Shown: positions 35,901 through 50,485, numbered from the stretch's first letter. The stretch is DNA of 64,000 nucleotides from Dromaius novaehollandiae (GCF_036370855.1 NC_088111.1:18325501-18389500); one strand, 5' to 3'. Notes: generated from the sequence alone by a model not told the origin. Program-made: numbers and translations.

Positions 35901-38900
35901 GGCTAAGTCAACATTAGCAAGTGATCTGTCCTTGTTTTCTGGAAGGCAGCACAAGGCACAACTGTAAAAATTCTTCTTTCCCTGTGCCGTTTTGTAGTTC
36001 ACTGAGATTTTTAAAATGGAAAAATCCTTTCTTCCGTCTTCGATTGCCAAATGGTATGATGCTTCATTTGGCTCCTTATTGCAAGAATGAGGGCCCGGGT
36101 ATTTTCCCACATGTGGTTCTAACATAAATAGATGATATTTAAAATGAATCGACAAGCAAAGAGAGCCACTGATGACGTTATAATATTTTTGCATATTTCA
36201 GACTGCTGTTTGGTTCGGATCGTGTTATGCCTTCCGTTTTCCCAGCGACTGCGATCCTTTGGGTTGTGAGGGGAGCACAGGGGAGCGATGTCCTAGTGAT
36301 TTTTGAGGCTGACACGTAAAGCGTAGATCTCGGTTCAAGTTTATCTTCCATAATAAGTTTTTCATAGAATTTTAGACAACTCACTGTTTCTGTTTTCTTA
36401 CTTGCTGAGTTTCCTAGGAAATGAATGTATTAAAGGCTGTGAGATGCTGACAGTCTCATAATACCTGAGATTATGGAGAAATGTCTCTCATCTGGACCCT
36501 GTAGAGTCTGAGAGTTCTCTTCTTTTCAGGGTATAAAAAAATTCTGCTCGAGGAAATATTTTTGTTTTGCTTTGCTCTTCTTGGTTGTTTCCATTTCTCT
36601 TCCTTGTTACTTATGATGTCATGATATTGCTATTTACCCATCAGCCAGAAAATCTTCCAGAATTATCAGGGTCATTGATATCTTTTTTGAATGCTCAAAC
36701 TATATAAGCTTGCTGGGGCAGGAATGCTTTCTCTGTGTTTATGGAGCCCAGCACGATGGAACTATGATTTCCTTTGAGGCATCTGTATATATGCTGTTAC
36801 TCTAATAATAGTGTTTACTGTTTGAGTTCTCGTAAAAAAAAAAACAAAAAAAACCTCAACCTCTCTGCAGCAAGATATATTTTTGTTCAGCTTGTCTCAA
36901 GCAATGGATTTATAACCAAAGTCCTTTTAGAAGCCCTTGAAGATACAGAAACATTTTGTATGTGATTGCTCTTTGCTTCATCATGGAAAAAACATAAATG
37001 GATTTTGTGTCACTCTGTCACCTGGCTGGCAAAATCGAATAATTCAGGGTTTCACGATTAAGGTCAACTTTCACAGTACTCAGTGAAGTTTACTGCATGA
37101 AAAGGCACCAGTTCACATATGGCGAGCGGTGGCAGTTAGTGACAGAGCATGGCAAAGATCAGTAGCTTAATTAATTACCTCTCACTCTTCTCCATGTTTC
37201 TTTTAAGGATTTTTCATAAGCCTGGTTTATCTGCTTTACTTTAAAGCAATTTTTAATAAAGCAAATTAGTTCTACAAATCACAGTTTCACTTGATATTGA
37301 AACCTTTTTTTCCAACTCAGTAGTGCTATTATTTCTCCATAAATAGCCTAGCTTTTTACAGGGCGACAACCTCTGACTGACAGCATGATTTTCTCTTGGC
37401 AAACCATGGACTGCAGCTCTGCCTGGTGACTTGATAGCCTACTTCTTTCTCAGGTTTAAGTTATAGGGAACATACTGCGGTGTTCCTGAAAGAAAAGTCT
37501 CCGGTAGAGTTATGAAAAGAGAAATCTTTGAATTTTCCTTCCCTTCCTCCCCTCTGCTGCGGAAGCAGGGGCGGGGGGCCCGTGTTTACATCCTGGCGGC
37601 GGGGAAGTTTTCCTCGTCTGCCTCATCTTTCTGTCTTTCCCCAGGCCTGCACGTAGAGAACCTGTAGCTGTCATGTGCTTCTCCAGGTTCACAGACAGGT
37701 GAAAATAAGATGAAAATTGTCCTTAGCTTTTTGAGCCCTGCCTGCTGGGCCTGGTGTAAATCTAGACAGCTCGCGCTTACGCCAACGGGCCGGCTCTGCA
37801 GAGAGGTCTGCACAGATTCATCGTTAGCGTGCGACGTGGCTAATAGCAGCTTTAGCCTCTGGCTGGCGAGGACTTGGGGGCTGGGGGGCAGGAGGTTAGT
37901 GCGCTTGTTTGTTTGCTTCCTTCCATCCGCTGTGCGGTTCTTCCTGCTCGGCATCTAGTTCCATCAGAGTCCATAAATGCAAATCTTCCGATAGAGCCTT
38001 TTTATATGTGTTAACCTCATCTGTGACAGTAATTGTAATTCTGGATTTCATGTCCTCTGATACTAATCTGAAAGTCAGGCAGAAACTGATATATCAAACA
38101 AATGTCAATTTTTTTTAAGTAGAAACGGAGCAAGCGTTTGTGTATGTTTCCATTTTCCCACTAAACAAAATTCTAAGTGATGAGTAACTGAGGAAGAAAA
38201 GTTTTAGTGAATAATCAGTTTATACATTTTACTGAATCTTGCCTATTAACTGTTATTTTTGAGATAGTAGTTCATGATATTATTTTGAAGCGTGAGACTG
38301 AAAATAAAGTATCATACATAGATTGACTTCTTTCCTGTATTTTAAGATAGAAAGTGTTCAGTGTTACCTTAAGAATGAGAAAAGCCTGAATGTAAAAATA
38401 GATAAAGAATTATGATCAGAGGTAATTTGCATAAAGGCATATTTCCAGGAAGAAGGAAATTCTACATTCATATAACATTTTGACTTCATCTGTAGTTTCA
38501 CAGTGTAATAGCAAAAAGAAAGGGAGGTAAATAGTGAATGTAGTTGCTCAACTTGTTTCTTGTCTAAGTCTTCACTTGGTGTAGATATATTTATTTCCTA
38601 GTTAGAAATGAAAGAAATAACTGTATGAAAACCTAGTGATTACTGAGCATTTTAAGTATTTCACATGATATAATGACATAACTCTTTCTGAAAGTAAACC
38701 TACATATTGCACATTTGTGTATTAGGGCTGATTACTGCCAAGGAAGTTTTGTGGCCTCTGCAGAAAGGTAAATTTCTCAGAATTTTGAGAGAGATTCACT
38801 GAGCTCTTCTTGATTTTATGCAAGACTAAGTGGAAAAATATCTCTATTTAAAAACATTCGATCTTAAGCTGCTTTTGTTACTTACAGGAAACTTGGAAGT

Positions 38901-41900
38901 TGACTTCTGAGTTTGTGAGTTTTGATAAGGTGCTTTAGGGATATTTTGATTACAAACAATGAAACGTTACTTGTAAGTGTAGTCAGTATCTGTGTAAGAC
39001 TCTCCCCTTTGTAGGTTTTGGGGACAGAGACTGGCTCTAACCATTCATTTTGTTTAATGAAGTGGACTCCAGTTTCAATTTATTGTGTGTTATGACATTA
39101 ACAAACAAACAAGATCAAAGGCAACATATTTGTTTACAGTACGATTGTAGGATGTTGCAGCCCTGCCTGTTTCATCCTTATATAAGCAGTATAGAGCGGA
39201 GTAACGGTTTTGATAGTTTTCAAGACATATACATCCTGCAAATGTTAAAGTGAGCCCAGCAAGACCAGGGCTTTATTCAGAACATGGGAACGATCAGCTT
39301 TGAAATCAGAGGTCCTGTAATGCTGGAATGATGCCACGGCTTCTGCTGCATTCTCTAGTCATCATCCGCAGAGGCTAAGTATTTATTTTAGATTTCTGTC
39401 TTTGGCTACCCAGAATATAGTTACTGCAATGTAGACAGGTATCCCTGCAAATAACAAGCATGAGCTCCATTCTCTCTTCTTTCTGTGTACTTCAGTACAG
39501 CAAATCTTCAGAGATGTGTGTGGGACTACTTAAATACAGGAGTACTTCTTATGCTTTAAATAAAAGCCTTGATATTGTAGCTTTTCAGGTAAAAAGATTG
39601 ATGGAAAAGACAAAACACAGTCAAAGACATATTATTTATGTTCATCTTTTGTCATGACAATGCATGATTTGAATGGGCTGTTTAAAATTTTCTGCAGTTA
39701 TTTCATAATAATATGTACTTTTCCTTCTAAGCGTGCAAAGAATCTAAGAACTTGTGTTCACCACTTTAAAATACCATTTCACTGCATGCAAAGTTGCTGG
39801 AGCTTGTCCTGAAATACTAATAAAATTAGTAAATTAAAATTATTTTACACTATGCACAGTTTGTGTTTAAGCCACATCTCTGTTGATCGTGAATCGCAAG
39901 CTCACGCCATCCATCCTCGTTCTGTAAGGAGAGACAGCTATTCATGTTACCGTCGCAGCTGACACTTGGGAATTCTGTGCTATTTTTAGACTATTTTCAG
40001 TCTCATTTCTGTCCTTTGAGAAGGGAAAAAAAAAATCCTAAGCCTTAAATTTTTAACTTCTAGTAGGAGTTGCTATTGCAAAGAAGCCAGATAATTGCAT
40101 TATCACATTTTAGCAGATTCTGTCGGAGGAGTTTGTATCATTGAGATGACTGTTTCATCGAATTGGTAGGAAATTGATGGAATTTGATTTAAAGCAAAGC
40201 CATGTGCTTTATGAAAGTGTAGCTGCTTGCTTCCAGGTAATATTTTGTGAAAATATAAAGTGACAGTCGCAAAAGAACTACAGACTGGAGATTGTACCGT
40301 AGCGTTACCAACTTTTTCTTCACCCAAACATCATGTTGGGCTATTGGTACTAGCTTAGGCAGTAGGAAAGATTTGGCTGGAGTTGAACTTCTCTTGCTAG
40401 GCGTTTGTCAGCGTAGGACTGTATTAGAAGTCTGTGCTGCCCTTCCAAGCCGAATTATCAGATGAATATTCTCTTTCATTTTATTCAAAAATGTTTTAAC
40501 CTAGAACATTAGGCCTACTAAATGTATGGCTTTAGGGATAGGTGGTTTTCATAGCTCTGAAATTATTTTGTGAGGGAGCAAAATGTTCTAGACAGTCTTC
40601 AGCTAGCATCCCTCAGGTTTTGAAATGCCCCTTACAATTGCCTGAAAACTTTCTGGATTTGTATTTGTTACAGTAACTTAATGTGGAAATTGTTAGCACA
40701 CCTTATAATTAACAATGATTATATATTTTAAGTCTTTATTTCCCTGAGAGCATTTACTGTTCCTTCTGTTGCATTTCTAATGCTGTTGTCTTCAACTTGA
40801 CTTGATAAATATAGAAATCACGTGACTGCCATGAAATAGCATTGCTCATGGTAAAATCCAAAAAATTGGAACGCAGAAGAGGAATTAGCAGAAAAATAAA
40901 GTCCTCTAGCTTGTGGATGGGCCCTTTCTTGCTCTTTGCTTCTTACTGTATGCGGCGACGTGAAAACAAAGGAAAATGTCTTTTGCTATTCCAGTAGCAT
41001 CTTGATTGTCTGCTAATGCAAGAGTACTTTTCTTTTTCTTCAGTTTTTTTCTTCAGCTGTCTTCTGAAATTAACTCCAATTAACTTGTGTAGACATTGCC
41101 GTGGGCCGGAAGGCCGGGTACTCCTCCTGGCCCTGTGTTTCTCCTTAAACTGTAGGTCCTCCTGCTGCGTAGGAGGAGAGGGGACACTTGGCAAGAGAGC
41201 TGAGGAGCACCCGCGACCAGCTGCGTACGAAACGACAGAATGAAGACTCCCTTTCCTTCCGTCTTGCTAATTTATGGAGTGGTTAACTTCCTGGCTGCAA
41301 AAACGCCCCTCAGAAAAGAGGGGAGAAAGAGAGACTGGAAAGCAAAACTAATTGATAATCAACACCAACAATATTAAGAACTGCTCATATGTGTGTTATC
41401 AGCCAAGATGGTAATAGTTTGGTTGGCTGTGCGTAGTAAAAAGAAAAAAAAAAGTCTACAATTGAAACAAAAGCCCCATGTTTGAAATACTGATTCATCC
41501 TACAGGAAATACAAGAGAACTTTTGCTTCTGATACTGGATGCTTAGTTTTTTGCCTTCATTACGTTAACGTAGATGTTAGAAACAGAAACGGAATCTTGT
41601 TATTTTTTAAAGTGACTTTGAATGCTTATACTTAATATACTAAATAGAAATTACTTTCCCTTTACAGTGTGTTTACACTGCTGACATCTCTCCTCCTATT
41701 TACCAGTCAAAGCCGTGACGCTTTATTGAGTGTGCTATTTTCAAGAGACTGCCTTGATAAGCTTTTGCATAGCTGTTACTGATAGTTTTTTGGAATCAAA
41801 ATCCTCCCTTTAGTTTTTGTTAACTCTTGTTTAAAGGATGTGTGAAGTCTCTTCTGTAAGGTACTAAGTGTCTTTAGCTTCTGACTGGCTTGGGTGAAAG

Positions 41901-43473
41901 GTAAGCAGATAGAGAGTTTGTTGGAAATCCCCCGGGCCTGACAGGAGCAGTGCTGAAGTTGGGAATTATGAGGAAACCTTACTGTAAGGGCATTGCTTGC
42001 AAAGGGACCAAGTACAAAGTTAGCTCCGAATTTCCTCTGTTTGGACAGCGTGATGCATAAGAAGCATCGTCTGTGTTTCTAGGAAGTCTGCTTGGCAGTG
42101 CAGTGTCGACTAGATGCTTAAAAATATCATGTGAGAATAAGAAAATTCAGTATTAGTTGCTTCGTAATCCCAATAGACCATTTAAGAGAACCCTCCCCCT
42201 CCAGTTTCTGGAATTCATACTGATCAGGAATTGAATTTCTTCTGCTGAGGATGTTAAAGCTAGTATATATGTCTTAGTTTATGAAACATTGCTGTCACTG
42301 GACTTTTCTCTGGGTACAGAGCGGTAAACCAAAGGACAAAAGGGCTGCTAGGGGCAAGGCGGCTGTGTTTCCCACAGTGGAAACCTTGTTTATAATTGGT
42401 ACTTCATGATAGCCTTTCACAAGTAGGTTTAAAAATCTTTTCTAGATAAAACTGTTGTGAGCTATTTGCTTTTATAGGTATATAAAAATATACATGTAAG
42501 TTCAGTAAATATGTGCATCTTTAGGATGCTTGTTATGTGAAAATATTCCATCTGAGTTGTCTTTGCAGTCCATCGTTTATGAAAAATAGTCTTATGCGTA
42601 TGACTGTCACAGTGTAGACCTTCGGGCTTGCAGCAGTAGAGCTTGGGTGTCTTTCTCATTGCTCGGAGATTTGTTGCTTTATCCAGTTGGGTCATGGCAA
42701 AATTAAAGACTTGATGAAAAAATAACTTTTACCAACAGTAATACTTACGACTCTACAATCTAATTTTCAGTGCTATTGTCAAAAATTTTAAATAGAGGTT
42801 TTTAGACAGCTATTTCCTGGTACTTTTTTATGGGATACAAGCATGTCCCTAACCTTAATCAGACAACTAAGGCTTGCTGCTGTCAGAGAATAGCTGACGT
42901 GTCTGATGTATAGTACAGGTATGTTTGCGGGATGAGACATAATGCTATAGACAACCTTTCAAAACTGGATTTTTGTGAAGGCACTAAAGAAGCTTAGATA
43001 CCCATAGCCACTGAAATTGCCAGAGACCATAGTGGAAATGCCAGTCTTAAGAGTCCTAAGAATTTATTATACACAGATGGTTTGCCTTTTGAGATTTATT
43101 GTCTTAAAACCTGTAAGTCTAATTCTGTTGTCTGCATATCACTACATGTGACTTTGTCCACTAAAGCAAAGAGTGTTTCATTTTGAAACCCTGTCTATTG
43201 AAATGACTGAAAAGTGCATATATCTTTTTATTAGCTTTCATTAAAGAGTAATATGACCTACCCGTAACCTTCGGCTTAGGTCCGCAAATAAATAAAAGGC
43301 ATATTATTGGATGTATATTAGCGTTCCAGTAATCTCGCCAGTGTTGGTTTGGGTTTCTCTGATAACTTGGCACCTGATCCCTTCCTTTATCTTAAGGTTT
43401 TATGTTGCTGCATATCATTGTAGGTATAAAAACCTTCCACATAATGCCAATAGTTATATGATTAACATGTTTC

Positions 43474-43486
43474 GGGGGGGGGGGGG
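43474..43486 (+). repeat. Poly-G run of 13
   Basis: Thirteen uninterrupted G bases in AT-rich intron, liable to slippage and sequencing error. Confidence 0.8.
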
Positions 43487-44159
43487 TCTGTGTCTTGCTT
43501 TTGAAAAGAAAAACAAACGATGGTTTGTTTGGAGTTTTTGGCTATATATTCCCCATTTTATGTTGTATGTGTTAGTTTGTTTTGTTTTTTAATGGGGACA
43601 TAGGAATGTCTGTATAAATGTCATCTCAATTATTTTTGAAAAGTAATTTTTGAAGAGGATTTTTTTTGGTTTTTTCCTTTAGAAAAACTCTGGATTGGCC
43701 TAATCTTCTTTAAATTTTCATTTTGGCTGGATCTCTTCAAACAAGAGTATTTTCTCTCCAGTTCATAGCTAGAAATTCAGCCCTGAGTGTAGGTTGGTTT
43801 GAAGATTGAGACCAAAACCTTGAAGTTTGTGGGCTGATTGGAGCTGGTAGGTGCAATAGATCTCGAACTTGAGCAATAGATCTCACGTGGTCAGAGTATC
43901 TAGGCCACGGTACGCTGCCACGTATTGTACCAGCTAGACCTAGTATCTGTTTTTTAAATTCGCCATCAGATACATGAATCATGGTTAATCAGCCTGGAGA
44001 GTGTGCTGCGTTCTTGTGTGACTAATGGACTGTTCTTCATCAGATGGGTGGCATTTTAAGAAAATAGCTTTGCTTAGGCATCCACATTTAATAAGGAGCG
44101 TGAGGAAATGTGCATGTGGCTAACAGAAGGTGGGAGCAGCATCTAAGGTAGTTTTTCTA

Positions 44160-44450
44160 AGTATGTTTGACCTCAGCCATCGTTGGATCGGTCCAATTCA
44201 GCCGGACTTCTTTCAAGAGCTGATCTCTCGCAAAGCAGCGTGGCAGCCTCGAAAGCGGACGTGTGGTTGCGGGAACCGAGCCCACGGCCTGTTGCTTTGT
44301 GGGCTGCTGAAGGTGCTGGGGAAAAAGGAGGTAAGGACTGGCATTTTGTGGATCGTGCAGGCAAAGGCCGCAGGGAGGAAGATGATGCTGCTGCGAGCTG
44401 CCAGCCTCTGAGCTCCGATTCAGCCCCGGGGACTGCTGTTGTGCTTTGAC
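44160..44450 (+). other. GC-richer island in the intron with exon-like boundaries
   Basis: This 290-base patch is richer in GC and CpG than its surroundings. A possible acceptor (GACCTCAG ending 44,176) and a strong donor (GAG|GTAAGG at 44,331) frame about 154 bases that are open in two frames. No protein family is recognised and the polypyrimidine tract is weak, so it is more likely a conserved non-coding or cryptic-exon element than a real ADCY9 exon. Confidence 0.25.
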
Positions 44451-47400
44451 ACTTACTCCTGCTCTGTGGCAGAGACAGGTTGGCCATGCTTTTTACTGCT
44501 CAACAGCTCGTGGTAATTTTGTATCCATAATCAGGTATTGCGACTGAAGCAGACCATACAGAAAACGTTTTTGATCGATGTAGTGTTTTCTAAATGTTAT
44601 ATGTTATAAGAGTGCATGCATGATGTGACTATATTTAAAATGCTGTATGTTTGTCAAGCGTTTAGTTCTTTCAGGATTTCAGGGGAAATGTAATCAGTCA
44701 TGGCAGTTGGAGAGAAGATTGGAAATCATCTTAAAACTTAAAAGTAAGATTTTTGAGTATTTGCTAGGTTTCCACATTTCACAGTGCATCTTTAAAGCAG
44801 TGTGTTTTGCAAACACTTAGATATGATGTGTGTGTATTTTGGGACTTAATTTAAATGATAATTTGACTTGCGTGCCACCCAATATCAGCTGTAGGCAACT
44901 GCACAGGAAAGAGAATTGTAAATCCGTGCGAGTTATTCTGCTGCTGCTGTAGCAGAGAAGGCTTTGCTGCATTATATTATGCTGAAAGTGCATTATTTGT
45001 CTAACCCGTTCAGAGCAAAGGCTTTTGTTAATTCTCGCACTGCTTAGTTAGCCTAGGAGTTGGACCGTGCCCCGCTGATGTTCTGTGCAGCTTTTTAAAC
45101 AATAAATCTTCCTGATTCAGATGGCACTCTTGGTTAAAATTTTCAGTTACAGGTTTTTCATTTCAAAGAAGAGCCTATCGCTTTTAATAAGAGCATTATC
45201 GATTTGTGGACGTTACGTGATTGTGTGTGCAGGCCTGTGAATGTGATTATCTTCAAGACACTATGGTAACACAACAACCTGTGTGGAAAAATATGTAAAA
45301 CTCAATTTAGAAACTGTGTTTTATATACATTGAGTATATCTGCAGTTTAGTTAAATGAGGCAATTCTAAATGTCACAAATGGCTTTCACAAATAGAAGTA
45401 AATCAAAATGGTGTTCTAGAAGTCATTGCTGTTGTATTTAGGGGATTCAGTATAAAACGAACATGAAGGACAAGAGCAGAAGCCATAAACAGACTTTGAG
45501 ACTGAAAGAAGGATGGATGAGAGCTGTTATTGCCCCCTTATTTTAGAAATGCACATTTCAAATTCTAACACTGCTGTCTCTTCAGAGGGTGTTTTATTTT
45601 GCAATGACTAATAGAAGGTGATCTTTTGGAAAATTTGCCAGGGAACTGTAGCTGATATTAAAGCTTATTAAAGGGGTTAATCCTGTGATCGTTATTTATA
45701 TAATGAGACCCTTCTCATATAAGAAGCAGTGTTGAATTAATTAAGAAGCCTTTGCTGCTACCCGGGCTGATTGGGCGCGCGTGGCTTGGAGCTGCGGCGA
45801 GGTGCACGCTCTCGCACAGCAGCGGGCAGGGAATAGCTAGACAGCAACTTAATCCAGATGTGTGGCCGCGCTGCACGCAGTACATGGTGCATGCACTGTG
45901 GAAACCGGGAGAAGGGGATGTCCACTTGAATTCTGCGTCAGGCCATAATCTAGGAAAACCAGCAGTGATCCCATCCCTATTTTTGAGCTGATAACGGCTC
46001 TTTTAGAAGCTAGTAGGGAACAGGAATAGTTGGCTTTTTTCCCTGATGTGCCTTTGCCATGTCTTGTAAATTGAAGAAAAGCCCATTCAAAATCCCTTAC
46101 TTCCAAGAAAGCCTAAAAGAAGCCTCTTGATGTATATATATTTAGATTTTTTTAATACTCATATGTAGTTGAACCATAACAGCCTGAGGATAAAATACTG
46201 CTCTCATATATTTGCTCTTGCCCTTTGCTTGTCAAGAGCGGAAAATTCTACCCCCTAGACACAGCACACAGAGCGTAAAGATCAGTGGGTATTTGAATAA
46301 CTAGTACGGATTAGAATAACTGGTATGGACTAACTTTTTGTTCCTTGTGCACGGATACTGTGGTCTGTGGTAAGACGGAGGCAAGTGCTTGGTCTGAAAA
46401 GTCTGTCTAGCGTCCCTATCTTTAGCTTCTTGATGAACAAACTCCTCATCTATACTTATGTAGCTCATTCCTGAAAAACAGTTGTCTAGACATTTGACTG
46501 TCTGAATGTATTATTCTCCTGAAATACCCATTCAATGATCTGCGGGAGGAGGTAACTCTTACTCAGATGTCAGCTGTATCTGCAGTCAGATGTCTTGGTG
46601 TTTATTTGTAGTGTTCCTGCTTGCTCTAATAAAGCTGCTGGAATAGTTCCCTTCAGTTTCCCGTTCCGTGAACTTTAACTGTTGCTACCTTCTTTTTTAT
46701 GTGAGACTTACTGGACTGGTCCCTAAAATGTGATGGCGAAGTGTTGGCTTGCTGTAACTGAAAGTACTGCTATACATTCTACTACCTGATTCCTAAAAAT
46801 CAGGTTAAAATCTCTATCAGTCATATGTTATGTTCCCTTCTAACACGTATTTGTGATAGATAGAGCAACACCAAAAGTTTATATGTGCTGAGGCAGAGCT
46901 CATTTTTTATAAGAAGCTGTACTAAAGTTGTGTTGTCAGTGATCTTCCCAGTGCTCTGGGTTTGAGGTTTGTTTAAAAATCCAGACGCTTGCTACTGAGA
47001 ATGAGTTAAATAGACTAAATATTGTGTATTTAAAATTAGTATCGTTGTTCCATGGGACGCGGAGAGCGCATTAGATAATTCCATCTTGGGCACTGTTTGC
47101 CTGTAAATATCCTTTTTGTTCTGAGATGGGAACATTTTCTCCTATCCAGTCATGTTCCCACATTTTCTTTCTATGGCTTTTTCCCCCCTCATGTCAAGGT
47201 AAGGGGGAATATAGGGAAGATTTGTACTTTCCCTTTTTAGTATGGCAATATAAATTATTTACAAGTAATTTAAGGTCTGCCTGACATTTTTATCTTCTTT
47301 TTATTATGTAATTTTTATTTGATGAAATAAATCAGGCTAACTTCCTCTAACAGTTATTCTTTGAAATGTAAATTTGTGTTCAGCTGTTGGTATGTGGAGA

Positions 47401-50334
47401 GATCAGGGAGAGTGGAGCTATCATACATCTTTGTTTCAATAGCAGGATTAGGAATTGAGGGTTTGGCCTGGCAGCATTTAAAATCTCTTCACCAATGCAG
47501 GTAGCTACAATATTTGCAATGAACAGTGTTGACTTTCTGTCCTACTCGGGTTCTCATCATTCAGTCTGGTCTTCGTTTCGTTTTCCTTCATTTTATTTTC
47601 CTGTGTTTTGGTGGCAGAGTCGCTTAGTGGCGTGTCCCAAGTCACTCGTCTGCATCTTTTCATTTAGTTTTGCGTTCCCACACTCATGTTAAGAACCTAC
47701 TGTTCTGCCTCTAGACTTAGAAAGGAGAAATCATTCATGAGCTCTCTTTTTTTAAAGGTTTTAAAGGTTTTTTTAAGAGGACTTTTAACTGGCAGTATTT
47801 GGGACCACTACCTATGCCTGTCATCTTCCAGTTCGTGAGGGCTACCGATGGTGTATTTGGGGCAATTCATAGTATTTTCTGAAACAAAATGTAGCTTTTC
47901 GGACATTGGGGATGGAAGAAGCGTACTGCAGCAGCAACGGTATAGTCAAGATGCTTTTTGCTTTTTTAAATAGGCTGTCCTTAAAATAAACCCCAAGACC
48001 CTTAAAAGGGTGGTGGGGGGAGCCTCCACTTGTCCTATGTGTAGAAAAAGTAAATGACTGATTCAGAAAATTTGTCTGAGTAACATTTGTCTGGCTTGAT
48101 TACAGATGCTGCTTAGCGTGACTGTGTATGTGAATTCTACTTCAGATGTGAACATGTCTCCATGCGTGGAAGAACTGCAGGTTTTGATTTATCAGTGTAC
48201 ATTGTCTGCGTAAAAAGAAAGAAATACATGTTTTTAGCTGCAGTTATATCAGCCAGGATGACAGGGAAAAGTGAAGATGTTTATGGCTAGCCAAGAGTGT
48301 AGAAACCTCTGTAAATTCATCTCCGATCTGAATGTTTATAGCACAAGTTGTAGGTTGCTGAGTTCCTTCATAATTACCTTTTAAAATTTAGTACTATGAG
48401 ATTTGGAATTTTAATTACTTGATTTTAAAATATATTGCAGGGTTTTCTTTTTTTGTTAAATCCACTTAATAATAACCAAGAATTTGTTGGAAGAATGTAT
48501 TTTAATGGAGTCTGAAGTGAAAGGAAGCCTCATTGCTCATTTTTGGCCCAATGTGAGACGATCAGTTCCCGGGGTCAGTGCAGTCTCCCCTCGACGTGGG
48601 GATGGCAGTGCTTCTGTATCCCCTGAGTTCAGATGCTGGGGTCTCTCCATGGAGATTACTTTCCCTTTTGGCTGCTCCTTCGCATTCCTGGCTGTCGATT
48701 TTCTGGGCCACAAATGAATGGCATTTTCTCCACGAAGCACGAGACACTGGCCATGATAACTCGGGCGCTTCTAAAGAAAGATCATACTTGCTGGTAAAAT
48801 ACCCTCCCTCCCTGCAAAAACCTGACAGCTGTTTTAAGGAGTTATTTTCAGGCTGGAACGCGAAACTTGGAAGCGGACCAAGCTCTTCTATAAACAAACT
48901 TTGCAGTTTTTCCCCCTATTCAAAATGACTCCGTACTTTTATTTATAATTTGATCTAGTTGATCATGCATGAATGCTGCAGTTTATTTCCCTTTCTTATT
49001 TACTTTAGTGATCTGTAATGTTTGTTTGCTGATAGTTCAAAAGCATAAACAACTGGAGGTAGCAACAGCCATTCTCGTGTGAGTTATAATGTGTTTTCAG
49101 TGTAATTTGTTAATGTGAAATACCTGGCGAATTAGGAAAATGAGGATTCACAGATATTATTATTATTATGGTTTCTAGGCCTAGAGCTGAAGAGCAAAAA
49201 GTTACTTTTTGAGCCCAATCTCCCATAATTTGCTGCAAGGCTCTGAGGTTCCATAGCACCGTTGTAGCTTTTTGCAAAATGTTGTGGCTTATGCAGATAC
49301 ATTTTCAAAGTGTTTTTCTTTGTTCTCTTTCAACAGAAGATAAACCCTGTAGGCATTAGAGCAGCACAATATTCTAATGTGAAGGAAGCTGGGCAGGGAA
49401 AATAGTTACTCCTAAATTTTCTTTTGTGTTTTTAATTACCCATTAGATTGTATCTTCTCAAAAGTCAATTAGAGAGGAGTGGTGTGATGGTATTCAGAAA
49501 TACTGGGTGGGCAGCAGGGAAGTGGAAATCAGAGGGACATCATATGGCAGTGCAAGGGAAGAGATTATGAGAAACTGATATCTTTAAAAAAACTTACCCG
49601 ATAAGTTTTCTTTGGGTTTCTTGTTTAGTCCTTAAGTGTCATTAATTTTGTTTTGGTAATAAAAGAAACATAACCATCGTCTTCAGTTAGAGTTGATATG
49701 CTGTTACTATGTCAGTTTTTTCTATGACACTCTGAAATCTTTAAAAAAAACAAAAGAAAAAGGGAGTGTAGAAAGAGAATGCAATTTTGGTATTTAACCC
49801 GGGCCACTAAAATCTAGTGTTTTAATTAAGAGTTTAACAAATAGTAGGTTATTCCTAGTTTACCCAAATAGTTTGTCTTGGCAGATTTAAAAGTTACAAG
49901 AGGCAGAACTTGATCTTTTAGAAACGGGTTCAATCTAGCTGGGAATGACAAATGCCCCAGGCCTTAAAGTATGTATGTCAGATGATTTTTTTTCACAGAT
50001 GGGATGAAATGGTTTTATTAGTTGGAATTTCTTTTCACCGCAGTAGGCATACTTCTCAATCCTAGCGCGGTCTCAGCTGGCATGCCCTCCTGCTTGGGGC
50101 ATAGAGAGGCATCCGGGAAAGTGCAGAGGAATTGCAATTGTTTCTGTTTGGAAAAAAAGGTGGCTGAGAGATGGAGTCTTGTCTGCAAGGAGGAAAGGAG
50201 GAAATTGTAGGCAATATATGTTGGAGGTAGAATAAGAAGTCTTGTGCTTACATTGCTGCCAAAGAGCTAGGTGTATGGGGGGGGCACCACCAACAACTTT
50301 GCAGTGTTGAGGATGCTAAAACACTGTAATAAAT
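44451..50334 (+). other. ADCY9: ADCY9 intron, central part
   Basis: AT-rich intron with no recognised exon. GC rises briefly at about 45,760-45,870 and 48,540-48,700. A 19-base imperfect tandem duplication lies at 46,296-46,333 and an ATT repeat at 49,157-49,171. Confidence 0.65.
46296..46333 (+). repeat. Imperfect 19-base tandem duplication
   Basis: AATAACTAGTACGGATTAG at 46,296-46,314 is followed directly by AATAACTGGTATGGACTAA at 46,315-46,333, differing at a few positions. This looks like an old local duplication. Confidence 0.75.
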
Positions 50335-50485
50335 TAATAGCTTGCCCTTGGCAAGTTTTCACTACTGATGGTTTTTAAGAATAAATTAGGGAAATATCCG
50401 CTGGGAATGTTTTGGATGTCTTGCCTTGGGGCAGGCAGACGAGCGGACTGGATGACCTGTGAGCGCTCTTCCCAGCTGTATCGGT
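50335..50485 (+). mobile_element. Old CR1-type LINE 3' fragment
   Basis: The order of motifs matches CR1 3' ends: TTGGCAAGTTTTCACTACTG, then GATGGTTTTTAAGAA, then TTGCCTTGGGGCAGGCAG, then GGACTGGATGACCTGTGAG and CTTCCCAGCTGTAT. It is more diverged than the copy at 11,040 and has no coding region. The edges are approximate. Confidence 0.7.

Larger units (their letters stand above)
32984..44159 (+). other. ADCY9: ADCY9 intron, proximal part
   Basis: AT-rich intronic sequence. No further ADCY9 exon was recognised; I looked for the expected phase-1 start encoding LKTYLISGQ. An AATAAA lies at 34,086-34,091. GC rises briefly at about 37,555-37,910 and 41,100-41,230. Simple repeats include an A-rich run near 36,833-36,853 and G13 at 43,474-43,486. 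The 12-base sequence GCAATAGATCTC occurs twice, at 43,853 and 43,873. Confidence 0.7.
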
